DNA from: an uncultured Collinsella sp.
GTDB lineage: Bacteria; Actinomycetota; Coriobacteriia; Coriobacteriales; Coriobacteriaceae
Direction: 5' to 3'
Length of the DNA stretch: 64,000 nucleotides
NCBI GenBank assembly: GCA_937995345.1
Contig: CALKKS010000015.1
Location: 1 to 64,000, forward strand
Shown here one piece after another: positions 10,118-18,433 of the stretch. A program made the translations under genes and the position numbers. Numbering within the stretch: the stretch's first letter is position 1; each line of letters starts with the position of its first letter. Below the pieces are notes generated by a model, which had not been told where the DNA came from, did no database searches, and worked only from the letters and a program-made list of their open reading frames with translations.

Positions 10118-11716
10118 TTAGTTCTCCTCTGATCCAGAAACATCCGAATGGTGCTTGGCCATGAACTGCTGCTTGAAGTCGCCGATGACGCGCAAGAGCT
10201 CAGCCTTGGTGTCATCATCGATCTTCTTGGCGCGAACCTTGTCGAGCAGCGAACCAAAGCCATTGTCCATGTACTCGATGAGCTCGGCACGGAAGGGCAG
10301 CACGTCGGCGATCTCCAGGTCATCCAGGAAGCCCTCGTTGCCAGCGAACAGCGTAACGATCTGCTCGCCAACCTCAAACGGCTTGTAACGCGGCTGCTTC
10401 AGGAGCTCGGTCATGCGAGCACCATGGGTCAGCTGCTTCTGAGTAGCCTCGTCGAGGTCGGAGCCGAACTGCGTAAAGCCAGCGAGCTCCTGATAGGAAG
10501 CGAGGTCCAGACGGAGGTTGCCGGCGACCTGCTTCATGGCCTTGGTCTGCGCATCGCCACCGACGCGGGACACGGAGATGCCCACGTCGACTGCCGGGCG
10601 CTGACCCTGGAAGAAGAGCTCGGACTGCAGGTAGATCTGACCATCGGTAATGGAAATGACGTTGGTCGGAATGTAGGCCGAGACGTCGCCGTCCTGGGTC
10701 TCGATGATCGGCAGTGCCGTCATGGAGCCGTAACCGTTCTTCTTGGACATCTTGACGGCACGCTCGAGCAGACGAGAGTGCAGGTAGAAGATGTCGCCAG
10801 GATAGGCCTCGCGTCCGGGCGGACGATGCAGCGTCAGCGACATCTGACGGTAGGCCACAGCCTGCTTGGACAGGTCGTCGTAGATGACGAGCACGTGGCC
10901 GCCGGGGTTGGTCTCGCTGGCGGGCTTGCCGTCCTCGCCGTTGTACATGAAGAACTCGCCGATAGCGGCACCGGCCATAGGCGCGATGTACTGCATAGGG
11001 GCGGAATCGGCAGCGGTGGCCGAAACGATGATGGTGTAGTCGAGCGCACCGTGCTGAGCGAGGGTCTCGCGGATGTTGGCAACCGTGGAGGCCTTCTGGC
11101 CGATGGCGACATAGATGCAGACCATGCCCTTGCCGCGCTGGTTGAGGATAGCGTCGATGGCGATGGCGGTCTTACCGGTCTTACGGTCGCCGATGATGAG
11201 CTCACGCTGACCGCGGCCAATAGGCACCATGGAGTCGATAGCGAGCAGACCGGTCTGAACCGGCTCGCACACCGGGGTACGATCGATGACGCCGGGAGCC
11301 TTGAACTCGATGGGGCGACGGTGCGTGGCGACGATGTCGCCCAGGCCGTCGATGGGCTGGCCGAGCGGATTGACGACGCGGCCGAGCATGGCACGACTCA
11401 CGGGGATATCCATAATGCGGCCAGTGGTGCGGCACTCGTCGCCTTCCTTGATGGAGTCGACGGCACCGAACAGAACGGCGCCGACCTCGTCACGGTCAAG
11501 GTTCTGGGCAAGGCCGAAGACGGTCTCACCGGTATCGGAGCTCTTGAACTCCAGAAGCTCGCCTGCCATGGCGCTCTTGAGGCCGGAGACGCGCGCGATG
11601 CCGTCGCCTACCTCGTCGACCGTTGAAACCTCATGCGTATCGACCGTCGCGGAGAGGCTTGTGAGCTGCTCCTGCAGTTTCTTGGCGATATCCTGGGCAT
11701 TGAGGGTTTCGGACAT
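10118..11716 (-). CDS. atpA: ATP synthase F1 subunit alpha
   Basis: Non-catalytic nucleotide-binding subunit of F1. Walker [20 protein letters not shown]-type hinge seen as [19 protein letters not shown], and [20 protein letters not shown] are hallmarks. 532 residues, slightly long because of an acidic C-terminal tail. TAATG overlap with atpH and a strong GGAGGTGA site. Confidence 0.98.
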   Translation of the reverse strand: MSETLNAQDIAKKLQEQLTSLSATVDTHEVSTVDEVGDGIARVSGLKSAMAGELLEFKSSDTGETVFGLAQNLDRDEVGAVLFGAVDSIKEGDECRTTGRIMDIPVSRAMLGRVVNPLGQPIDGLGDIVATHRRPIEFKAPGVIDRTPVCEPVQTGLLAIDSMVPIGRGQRELIIGDRKTGKTAIAIDAILNQRGKGMVCIYVAIGQKASTVANIRETLAQHGALDYTIIVSATAADSAPMQYIAPMAGAAIGEFFMYNGEDGKPASETNPGGHVLVIYDDLSKQAVAYRQMSLTLHRPPGREAYPGDIFYLHSRLLERAVKMSKKNGYGSMTALPIIETQDGDVSAYIPTNVISITDGQIYLQSELFFQGQRPAVDVGISVSRVGGDAQTKAMKQVAGNLRLDLASYQELAGFTQFGSDLDEATQKQLTHGARMTELLKQPRYKPFEVGEQIVTLFAGNEGFLDDLEIADVLPFRAELIEYMDNGFGSLLDKVRAKKIDDDTKAELLRVIGDFKQQFMAKHHSDVSGSEEN

Positions 11717-12192
11717 TAGGCTTCACCTCCGTACGAATTAGCAGAGTTTGCGAGGGTCTCCTGCGCGATGCGCAGCTGCGTCTTGACGGAAATGTCACGA
11801 CGCTCACCGCGGGCCTCGAGCACCAGGCCGCCCACGATAGACGGGTCGACCTGCTCGATAAGGAATACCTTGCGGCCGAAGTCCTGCTCGCATTTCTTAG
11901 TGATGGTTTGACGCAGCTCGTCGTCGAGCGGGATCGCCGTGGTGACGGTCACGCCCACTACATCCTCGTCTTCCTCGGCAACATACTTAAAGGCAGCTGC
12001 CACCTTGGGAAGAAGGTCGAGCTGGTCGCGCTTGGACATGGTGTCGAGCACGGCGACGATCTCGGGGCTGGCGCTAGCCAGGCGCTCGATCATCTCGAGG
12101 TCCTCGAACACATGGTTCTCGGCCTTAGCGGCTTCCAGAAGGGAGCGCGCGTAGGTCTCGAGCACCTTGTCCTGATAGCGGCTAGTCGGCAT
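11716..12192 (-). CDS. atpH: ATP synthase F1 subunit delta
   Basis: Peripheral stalk cap joining F1 to subunit b (OSCP homologue). An N-terminal helical bundle ([21 protein letters not shown] region) and the C-terminal motif [25 protein letters not shown] in spirit (GG-L-x-G pattern) are present. 158 residues, somewhat shorter than usual. Its start overlaps the atpF stop by 11 bases, suggesting translational coupling. Confidence 0.93.
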   Translation of the reverse strand: MPTSRYQDKVLETYARSLLEAAKAENHVFEDLEMIERLASASPEIVAVLDTMSKRDQLDLLPKVAAAFKYVAEEDEDVVGVTVTTAIPLDDELRQTITKKCEQDFGRKVFLIEQVDPSIVGGLVLEARGERRDISVKTQLRIAQETLANSANSYGGEA

Positions 12193-12784
12193 TCAGGCTA
12201 CCTGCTTCCTGGATGTAGCGCTCGATGAGCTTCTTCTGCTCGGTCTCGTCCTCGAGTGCCTCGCCCACGATCTTGGTGGCGACGGCAACGGACAGGTCGG
12301 CGATGGAGCTCGCGGCACCGGCGTAGATGGACTTGCGCTCGTCCTCGACGGTCGTATGGGCCTTGGCGATGATCTCCTCGGCCTCCTTGTGAGCAGCCTC
12401 GATGATACGGGCGCGCTCGGACTCGGCGTCCTTACGGGCCTCGAGAACGATGTCGGCAGCCTGACGACGGGCGTCGGTGACGATCGAGTCGGACTCAGCG
12501 CGCTTGGCGATAGCCTCCTGCTTGGTCTTCTCGGCCTCGTCGAGGCTCTCCTCGATCTTCTTGCCGCGCTCCTCCATGGTTTTCATGATGCCCGGCAGGG
12601 CGACCTTGGCCAGCACGATCCAGATGATCAGGAAGGCGATAAGCGCCGGGATGAACTCCGCCATCTTAGGGATGAGGATGTCCGCACCGGCAGCGCCGTC
12701 CTCGGCGAACGCGGAAACCGGCATGAGCAGCGCGGCCGCGGACGCGGAGAGTGCGATCGCGCTCTTCTGGGATGAAAGATTCAT
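12182..12784 (-). CDS. atpF: ATP synthase F0 subunit b with signal-peptide-like extension
   Basis: Peripheral stalk subunit. The membrane helix (FIPALIAFLIIWIVLAKVALP, about residues 44-63) is followed by a long charged coiled coil (70-195) rich in Ala, Glu and Lys. Unusually, residues 8-28 form a second hydrophobic stretch ending in SAFAED, which looks like a cleavable signal peptide. This extension is not part of the classic b subunit. 200 residues, GGAG before the ATG. Confidence 0.93.
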   Translation of the reverse strand: MNLSSQKSAIALSASAAALLMPVSAFAEDGAAGADILIPKMAEFIPALIAFLIIWIVLAKVALPGIMKTMEERGKKIEESLDEAEKTKQEAIAKRAESDSIVTDARRQAADIVLEARKDAESERARIIEAAHKEAEEIIAKAHTTVEDERKSIYAGAASSIADLSVAVATKIVGEALEDETEQKKLIERYIQEAGSLNAD

Positions 12785-12799
12785 ACTTGACGCTCCGTG

Positions 12800-12994
12800 C
12801 TATTTAACGATCAGCGCGACAACGAAGCCGATCAGAGCCAGAGCCTCGCCGAAGGCAGAGCCCATGATGAAGACGGTGAACACGCGGCCCTGGACCTCAG
12901 GCTGACGGGCCATAGCACCCGTAGCACCCAGAGCAGACAGGCCGATAGCAAGACCAGCGCCGATAACACCGAGACCGTAACCGATAACTCCCAC
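12800..12994 (-). CDS. atpE: ATP synthase F0 subunit c
   Basis: Rotor ring hairpin of two helices (64 residues). The loop is ARQPEVQGR and the ion-binding Glu lies in the second helix (SAFGEALALIG). The Gln in helix 1 and the Ser/Thr after the Glu, which make sodium sites in Ilyobacter-type c subunits, are missing, so proton coupling is predicted. It starts with GTG behind a near-perfect AAAGGAGG, fitting the high expression needed for the ring. Confidence 0.95.
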   Translation of the reverse strand: MGVIGYGLGVIGAGLAIGLSALGATGAMARQPEVQGRVFTVFIMGSAFGEALALIGFVVALIVK

Positions 12995-13118
12995 GATTCC
13001 TCCTTTGTCGTGCGTGTCTTATTTCACGCAGGATAACCTTTTTATAACTGCCGGGCTCCATGGGTACGGGCACCGGCGGTTTAACGAATTGTCTTACCTT
13101 TAAGGCGCGAACGGAAGA

Positions 13119-13922
13119 CTACTCCTCCTCCGCGACCTCCTCTGCCTCGGAGACATACACGGCGGTAAGGACCGTGAAGACGTAAGCCTGGATGGCGCCG
13201 ACCACAAGCTCGATCGCATAGATCAGGATGAGGATGGCAAGCCACGCCAGCGAAGGCAGGGCGCCGACGGCGTGGGCCGCGGAAACCTGCTGAAGCAGCG
13301 GCTGCATGAACATGCTCGCCATGATGGCGAACGAGCCCATGACCACGTGTCCTGCGAACATGTTGCAGAACAGACGGACGGCGAGCGTGATGAGGCGCAG
13401 GAAGGTCGAGAAGAGCTCGACAACCCACACGAGCACGTTCATCGGGAAGCTCACGCCCTGCGGGGCGAGACTCTTGATATAGCCGATCACGCCGTGGGCC
13501 TTGCATCCGTAGTAGATGAAGTACACGAAGGCGAAGATGGCGAGCGCGGCGGTGGAGCCGATTGCGCCGGTGCCGGGCTTCATTCCCGGGATCAGGCCGA
13601 TCATGTTATTGATCAGGATGAACAGGAAAAGCGAGCACAGGAACGGGAAGTGCTTCTTCCAGTTCTCACCCACGACGCCCTTGCCGATATCGTTCTCGAC
13701 GTACTCGATGATGTACTCGAAACCGTTGACGAAGAAGCCCTTGGGAACCAGGGTCTGCTTCTTCTTGAACACGGCCAGGACGATCAGGAGCACGATCGTG
13801 GAGACGATCAGCCAAAACGAGTACTGCGTGATGCCGCAGCTCAGATCGCCCACGACAGGGGTGGAGCTGAACTCGCTGACCAGATGATTAATCTCATCAG
13901 GCAGCTTTTCAAAAATTTCCAC
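13119..13922 (-). CDS. atpB: ATP synthase F0 subunit a
   Basis: Proton channel subunit with five to six membrane helices over 267 residues. The essential Arg of the rotor-facing helix lies in LAVRLFCNMFAGH, and the C-terminal PSLAWLAILILIYAIELVVG pattern completes the half channel. An acidic tail ends the protein. Three bases after the atpI-like gene. Confidence 0.96.
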   Translation of the reverse strand: MEIFEKLPDEINHLVSEFSSTPVVGDLSCGITQYSFWLIVSTIVLLIVLAVFKKKQTLVPKGFFVNGFEYIIEYVENDIGKGVVGENWKKHFPFLCSLFLFILINNMIGLIPGMKPGTGAIGSTAALAIFAFVYFIYYGCKAHGVIGYIKSLAPQGVSFPMNVLVWVVELFSTFLRLITLAVRLFCNMFAGHVVMGSFAIMASMFMQPLLQQVSAAHAVGALPSLAWLAILILIYAIELVVGAIQAYVFTVLTAVYVSEAEEVAEEE

Positions 13923-13925
13923 GAC

Positions 13926-14243
13926 TTACCTTTCGACCTCATGAGGATCTCGCAGCGCCTTGGCGACACGAACCGTGCAGGCGGCCATAAAGGCCACGAA
14001 GCCGATCGCCTCGCCCAGGAGGAACATGCGAAACGCCTCTCCGAACAACGCAAACACAACCAAGGTAAAGACGAGCAGGGCGATTGCCGAGACCGCCAGA
14101 CTCACCATTCCCTTGAGCATGTCCGCATTCTGTTTATCGTCAAGAACCGGCTTGAGCGTAAAGACAAAGGGAAGGAAGGCAATTGCGCCCGCGATGGCGC
14201 CTGCAACGATAGCGAGCAGATCGGCTATCTGAAACACTGGCAT
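13926..14243 (-). CDS. small membrane protein at ATP synthase promoter-proximal position (AtpI-like)
   Basis: 105 residues with four hydrophobic segments (about 5-28, 45-64, 66-80, 82-98). Position as first gene of the operon and size match AtpI, which helps assemble the c ring or handles magnesium in other bacteria. Sequence similarity to classical AtpI is weak by eye, so the assignment rests on context and topology. Confidence 0.7.
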   Translation of the reverse strand: MPVFQIADLLAIVAGAIAGAIAFLPFVFTLKPVLDDKQNADMLKGMVSLAVSAIALLVFTLVVFALFGEAFRMFLLGEAIGFVAFMAACTVRVAKALRDPHEVER

Positions 14244-14297
14244 CCTCGCTTTCCTTTTAACGCTTCACAGAACAGTTCCCGCCAAACATTGGTGACT

Positions 14298-14325
14298 ATT
14301 GTACGAGCCAATCGTTAAAGTACAA
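14298..14325 (-). promoter_or_regulatory. probable promoter of the ATP synthase operon
   Basis: TTGTAC (-35), a 16-base spacer and TACAAT (-10) on the minus strand, about 55 bases before the atpI-like start codon. This is the best sigma-70-type match in the upp-atpI gap. Confidence 0.55.
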
Positions 14326-14517
14326 CCGAAAAAGCATCGGTTAATACGCAGCTGTACGTTTTCTTAAGACCTTCTTTATCCCGCAGCTACGGTAATACGT
14401 TTTTCTCGAACCCTGCAGGGCAAAACGTCCGTTAACAGGAGCGCGCGTGGGCGTCTTTTGCTCGCCCGCGCGCACCGTTTCTTCGTATTTGTGACCGTAG
14501 CCGACAAGGCCCAGAGA

Positions 14518-15165
14518 CTACAGCGTGCCGTAAATGCGGTCGCCGGCGTCGCCCAGGCCGGGGACGATGTAGGCGGCCTCGTTGAGATGGTCATCGATGG
14601 CGCAGGTATAGATATGCACGTCGGGGTCTTTTTCGGTCAGCGACTTGAGACCCTCGGGGGCCGCGACGATGCACAGCATGCGGATGTCCTTGACACCGCG
14701 CTCGCGCAGGTAGCTGATGGCCATCTCGGCCGAACCGCCCGTGGCGAGCATGGGGTCGACGACCAGGCAGATGCGCTGGTCGATATCCTTGGGCATCTTG
14801 CAGTAATACTCGTGCGGCTCGTGGGTGACCTCGTCGCGCTCCATGCCGATGTGGCCCACGCGAGCGGAGGGCACCAGGTCGAGGATGCCGTCGACCATGC
14901 CAAGGCCCGCACGCAGGATGGGCACGATGGCGAGTTTCTTGCCGGCAAGCTGTTTGAACGTGGCGGTGGTGATAGGGGTCTCGACCTCGACGTCTTCCAT
15001 AGGCAGGTCGCGCATGGCCTCGTAGCCGTCAAAAAGCGCGAGTTCGCGCACGAGCTGACGGAACTGGTTGGTGCCGGTGTTTTTGTCGCGCAGGATCGAC
15101 AGCTTGTGCTGGACGAGCGGGTGATCGACAAGCGTCACACGGGACGCATCGTAGGTGACGGTCAT
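14518..15165 (-). CDS. upp: uracil phosphoribosyltransferase
   Basis: Salvage enzyme making UMP from uracil and PRPP. The PRPP loop is [16 protein letters not shown] and the uracil-binding end is [16 protein letters not shown], both nearly identical to the family pattern. 215 residues from the ATG at 15165; the frame is open upstream but this start fits homologues. Downstream at 14442-14474 a GC-rich hairpin (GCGCGCGTGGGCG arm) without a T run may mark the transcript end. Confidence 0.96.
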   Translation of the reverse strand: MTVTYDASRVTLVDHPLVQHKLSILRDKNTGTNQFRQLVRELALFDGYEAMRDLPMEDVEVETPITTATFKQLAGKKLAIVPILRAGLGMVDGILDLVPSARVGHIGMERDEVTHEPHEYYCKMPKDIDQRICLVVDPMLATGGSAEMAISYLRERGVKDIRMLCIVAAPEGLKSLTEKDPDVHIYTCAIDDHLNEAAYIVPGLGDAGDRIYGTL

Positions 15166-15288
15166 GGGTTGATTGCCCCTTTCGTTGCGGCCGCAAAACG
15201 GCCTTGCTGACAAGGCGCGCAGCAATGTTGCCGCCGCACGCCATGCATTAGTTTAGCGGTTTGTTGTATCGAGCAGCCCATCGCAGCC

Positions 15289-16830
15289 CTACTGTGAGGT
15301 GCTGAGCGAGCGCCTGACTGCATCACGCCAGCCCGCAAGGTTTTGCTCGCGGCGCTCGGCGGACATGTGGGGAAGGAAGGTCCTAACGATCTGGGCATTT
15401 TGCTCCAGCTCTTCCAGGTCTTCCCAATAGCCGACGGCAAGACCCGCCAAGTACGCGGCACCGATTGCCGTGGTCTCCACCGTCTCGCATTGCAGCACGG
15501 GGATATCCAGCAGGTCGGCCTGGAATTGCATGATGAACTCGTTGCGCGAGGCACCGCCATCGACAGACAGGCGCTCAATCGAAAGCCCCACGTCCTGCTC
15601 CATGGCGCGCAGCACGTCGTAGCTCTGATAGGCCATGGATTCGCAGGCGGCACGTACGATGGTCGCACGGCTCGAGGCGCCGGTCAGACCGCACACGATA
15701 CCGCGAGCATGCGGGTCCCACCAGGGAGCACCCAAACCCGCAAAGGCCGGAACGAAGTAGCAGCCCTCGTTGTCGCTAATCGAAGCGGCGAGTTGTGCCG
15801 ACTCGCTCACGCTCGAGATGATGCCCATGTTGTTGCGAAGCCAGTTCATCGTTGAGCCGGCGGCAAAAATAGAGCCCTCGAGCGCATAGCTGACTTTGCC
15901 GTCCGCAGCGATACCGATGGTGGAGACCAGGCCATTCTTGGATTCGACGATCTCGTCGCCGGTGTTCATGAGCATAAAGCAACCCGTGCCATAGGTGTTT
16001 TTGGTCTGGCCGGGACGGAAACAGCAGTGGCCGAACAGCGACGCCTGTTGGTCACCCGCCACGCCCATGATGGGCGGCATGTTGGTCATGATGTCGCTCG
16101 CGACGCGGCCGTAGTCGCCCGAGCTCCAGCGAACCTCGGGCATCATGGAACGTGGAACGTCAAAGAGTGCCAGCAGGTCGTCGTCCCAATCGAGCGTATG
16201 GATATTAAAGAGTGCCGTGCGGCTGGCATTGGTGTAGTCGGTGGCAAAGACCTGGCCGCCGGTGAGGTTGTAGATGAGCCAGGTGTCGATGGTGCCAAAC
16301 ATGAGGTCGCCCGCCGCCGCGCTTTCGCGTGCGCCGTCGACGTTGTCGAGAATCCACTGCACCTTGGAGGCCGAGAAATACGGGTCGAGCGTGAGTCCCG
16401 TGCGGGAGCGCACCAGCCCTTCTGCGCCCTGCTCGACAAGCTCGTCGATCAAAGGTGCGGTACGGCGGCACTGCCATACGATAGCGTTATAGATCGGCTG
16501 ACCGCTCACGCGATCCCAGACCACCGTGGTCTCGCGCTGGTTGGAGATGCCGATGGCAGCAATGCGGTCGGAGTGGATACCGCTCTTAAACTGGACTTCC
16601 ATCATGACGGCGATCTGGCTAGCAAGGACCGCCATGGGGTCTTGCTCCACCCAGCCGGGACGCGGGAAGCTGGTTTTGACGCTGCGACGCGCCTGCGCGA
16701 CGATGCATCCGTACTCGTCGACGATGGTCGCAAGTACCGAGGTGGTGCCGCAGTCGAGCGCCATGATGTAGGAACCGCCAAAGTCAAACGAGGCATCTTC
16801 CATGCCCAGGCTGCCCAGATTCAACGACAT
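15289..16830 (-). CDS. glpK: glycerol kinase
   Basis: FGGY-family kinase phosphorylating glycerol with ATP. Visible: ALDCGTTS phosphate loop, the glycerol-binding SNQRETTVVWD and WQCRRTAPLID, GVAGDQQASLFG, and the C-terminal VDGGASRNEFIMQFQADLL. The protein is 513 residues because about 20 residues precede the usual start; the ATG at 16830 has AAAGG upstream and no better internal start was seen. No glycerol facilitator or GlpD is adjacent. It follows tsaC by 13 bases and is likely cotranscribed. Confidence 0.95.
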   Translation of the reverse strand: MSLNLGSLGMEDASFDFGGSYIMALDCGTTSVLATIVDEYGCIVAQARRSVKTSFPRPGWVEQDPMAVLASQIAVMMEVQFKSGIHSDRIAAIGISNQRETTVVWDRVSGQPIYNAIVWQCRRTAPLIDELVEQGAEGLVRSRTGLTLDPYFSASKVQWILDNVDGARESAAAGDLMFGTIDTWLIYNLTGGQVFATDYTNASRTALFNIHTLDWDDDLLALFDVPRSMMPEVRWSSGDYGRVASDIMTNMPPIMGVAGDQQASLFGHCCFRPGQTKNTYGTGCFMLMNTGDEIVESKNGLVSTIGIAADGKVSYALEGSIFAAGSTMNWLRNNMGIISSVSESAQLAASISDNEGCYFVPAFAGLGAPWWDPHARGIVCGLTGASSRATIVRAACESMAYQSYDVLRAMEQDVGLSIERLSVDGGASRNEFIMQFQADLLDIPVLQCETVETTAIGAAYLAGLAVGYWEDLEELEQNAQIVRTFLPHMSAERREQNLAGWRDAVRRSLSTSQ

Positions 16831-16843
16831 CGCTTAAACCTTT

Positions 16844-17587
16844 CTATTGCATCGGGTCGGACAGGACCCGTTCGATCTCTGATGCGGGAAGTGCGCCTTG
16901 GCGCAGGATCTGGAGCTCGCCGTGCTGAAACGACACGATGGTCGAGGCGTCGCGACACGGGGTCTCACCGGCGTCGACGGCAACATCGACCCCCTCCAGG
17001 ATGCGACCCTCCACCGTGATAAAACTTGCCGGCGCGGGCGCGCCATGCGTGTTGGCGCTGGTGCAGGCAAGGGGGCTGCCACAGGCGCGAATGAGCGCCT
17101 GCACCACGGGCGAGGCCGAAGCGCGAAGTGCCACCGTGTCGTCGGCAGCGCGCATAAAGGTCGGCACGCAGGGGGCTGCCTTGACCACGATAGTCAGGGC
17201 TCCCGGCCAGCATCGTCGCGCGAGTATGCGGGCATCTTCCGGGATATCCACGCCATAGCGGTCGAGTGCTTCGACGCCATCGACCAGCCAAGCGACGGTT
17301 TGCGTGAGTTCACGTTGCTTGAGAGTGAAGATACGGCGATAGCCGGTGCCGAGCGCAGGAACTGCGGCGCCATTGACGGCAGCCTGCGGATCGCGCGGCC
17401 ACGATGGGAATTCGCTTGTATCTTGGGGCACGGCGTCCGAGAAGGCGTTGACTGCCACGGCGACACCGTAGACGGTCTCGGTCGGGATCAAAGCCAGGCC
17501 GCCGCGGCCGAGCACCTCGGCCGTGCGCTCGACGGCAAGCCGATGCGGCTCGCGCGTTCCCTCGTATACCCGATAGACCGTCTGCAT
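16844..17587 (-). CDS. tsaC: L-threonylcarbamoyladenylate synthase (TsaC/Sua5/YrdC family)
   Basis: Makes threonylcarbamoyl-AMP for the t6A37 modification of ANN-decoding tRNAs. The YrdC fold signatures are PTETVYGVA near the N-terminus, ARRCWPGALTIVVK, the nucleotide loop SPLACTSANTHGAPAP and VDAGETP. An insert of about 30 residues (SDAVPQDTSE to the Tyr before RRIF) separates the first signature from the basic substrate strand, which is longer than usual. The Sua5 C-terminal domain is absent (247 residues). Located with prfA and prmC, a frequent bacterial association. Confidence 0.9.
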   Translation of the reverse strand: MQTVYRVYEGTREPHRLAVERTAEVLGRGGLALIPTETVYGVAVAVNAFSDAVPQDTSEFPSWPRDPQAAVNGAAVPALGTGYRRIFTLKQRELTQTVAWLVDGVEALDRYGVDIPEDARILARRCWPGALTIVVKAAPCVPTFMRAADDTVALRASASPVVQALIRACGSPLACTSANTHGAPAPASFITVEGRILEGVDVAVDAGETPCRDASTIVSFQHGELQILRQGALPASEIERVLSDPMQ

Positions 17588-17721
17588 GTGTATGCCAGCC
17601 CCTTACGCTCTGGTGCAAGTTTGTTTACTGTGGGGCATTCTCGCACGAAACGTTCAACCTATTTGCCCAGAGCGCATGTTGGTTTGGTGAGCGGCTCTAG
17701 TAGTCGGTGAAAGTGAGGGGG

Positions 17722-18168
17722 TTATTGGACTGCGACGAACTTCTTTGGCCTGCCGGCGTGGCGTTCTTGGGCGGCGTAGCGCTCGATGCTGTCTATCGTT
17801 ATCATCCGACGGCCGTCGACGAGTTCAACATCGAGCTTTCCGGCTTTGACCAGCGCGGTAATCCGCGGAGCGGAGACTTTGAGGTCCAGCGCTGCGTCTT
17901 TAAATGTTCGGCACGCCGCTTCCCGAGCGTCCTCGTGGTCGATTTCGACTGAAAGGGCCACGACCTCGGCCGAGCGTTCGTACCCCGCCGGAGTCAAACC
18001 GTTGTTGAGGTCGTCGGCCAAAAACGCCATCAGTGCCTCGGTGGCATGGGCAATCGCGTCTTCGCGCGTATCGCCATCGGCAAAGGCGCCGGGAATCTGC
18101 GGGAAGCTAGCGCAGTAACCATCGTCTTCTTTTATGAGAACGCAGTCATAGGTAAATCGCTGCCTCAT
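17722..18168 (-). CDS. hicB: HicB-family antitoxin with excisionase-like DNA-binding domain
   Basis: 148-residue antitoxin. Residues 1-60 are the partial RNase-H-like HicB fold (YDCVLIKEDDGYCASFPQIPG pattern), which plugs HicA. The C-terminal part (about 95-135, ITALVKAGKLDVELVDGRR) resembles the winged HTH of excisionases rather than a ribbon-helix-helix, so it is probably the operator-binding domain. The ATG at 18168 follows GGAGG. The gene begins 11 bases after hicA. Confidence 0.88.
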   Translation of the reverse strand: MRQRFTYDCVLIKEDDGYCASFPQIPGAFADGDTREDAIAHATEALMAFLADDLNNGLTPAGYERSAEVVALSVEIDHEDAREAACRTFKDAALDLKVSAPRITALVKAGKLDVELVDGRRMITIDSIERYAAQERHAGRPKKFVAVQ

Positions 18169-18179
18169 TTTGCCTCCAA

Positions 18180-18365
18180 CTACCATCCAGCTTGGCGACG
18201 AATACTTGCCCACGTGCCCTTCTTTGGTCGATCACCACCAGAGCCGTTCACGGTGACAACGCGGTCACCAGAAACATACTTAGCATGACTACCGACTTGC
18301 GCGACCTTCACGAATCCATCGTGCTTGAGTAGGGCAATGATTTCCCGAAAGGTAGGAGGTTGCAT
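18180..18365 (-). CDS. hicA: HicA-family mRNA interferase toxin
   Basis: 61-residue toxin with the double-stranded RNA-binding-like HicA fold. REIIALLKHDGF, the catalytic His in VGSHAKY and the strand VVTVNGSGGD are visible. It should cleave mRNA independently of ribosomes unless bound by HicB. GAGG precedes the ATG. Order hicA-hicB is the usual one. It separates prmC from tsaC, which are neighbours in many genomes, so the pair looks like an insertion. Confidence 0.88.
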   Translation of the reverse strand: MQPPTFREIIALLKHDGFVKVAQVGSHAKYVSGDRVVTVNGSGGDRPKKGTWASIRRQAGW

Positions 18366-18390
18366 GGGCCGACCTCTTTCAGCCGTCCTA

Positions 18391-18419
18391 ATTATAAACT
18401 ACTTTATAATTTTTGCTAA
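18391..18419 (-). promoter_or_regulatory. hicAB promoter with overlapping palindromic operator
   Basis: On the minus strand TTAGCA, a 17-base spacer and TATAAT make a good promoter 26 bases before hicA. The 20-base palindrome ATTATAAA-CTAC-TTTATAAT at 18391-18410 covers the -10 box, as expected for autorepression by HicB. Confidence 0.7.
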
Positions 18420-18433
18420 CCAGTTAATAAATA

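Noticed and set aside
14244..14517. Riboswitch or attenuator before the ATP synthase operon or after upp
   Set aside because: Only a GC-rich hairpin without T run at 14442-14474 and an ordinary promoter were seen; no recognisable aptamer pattern.
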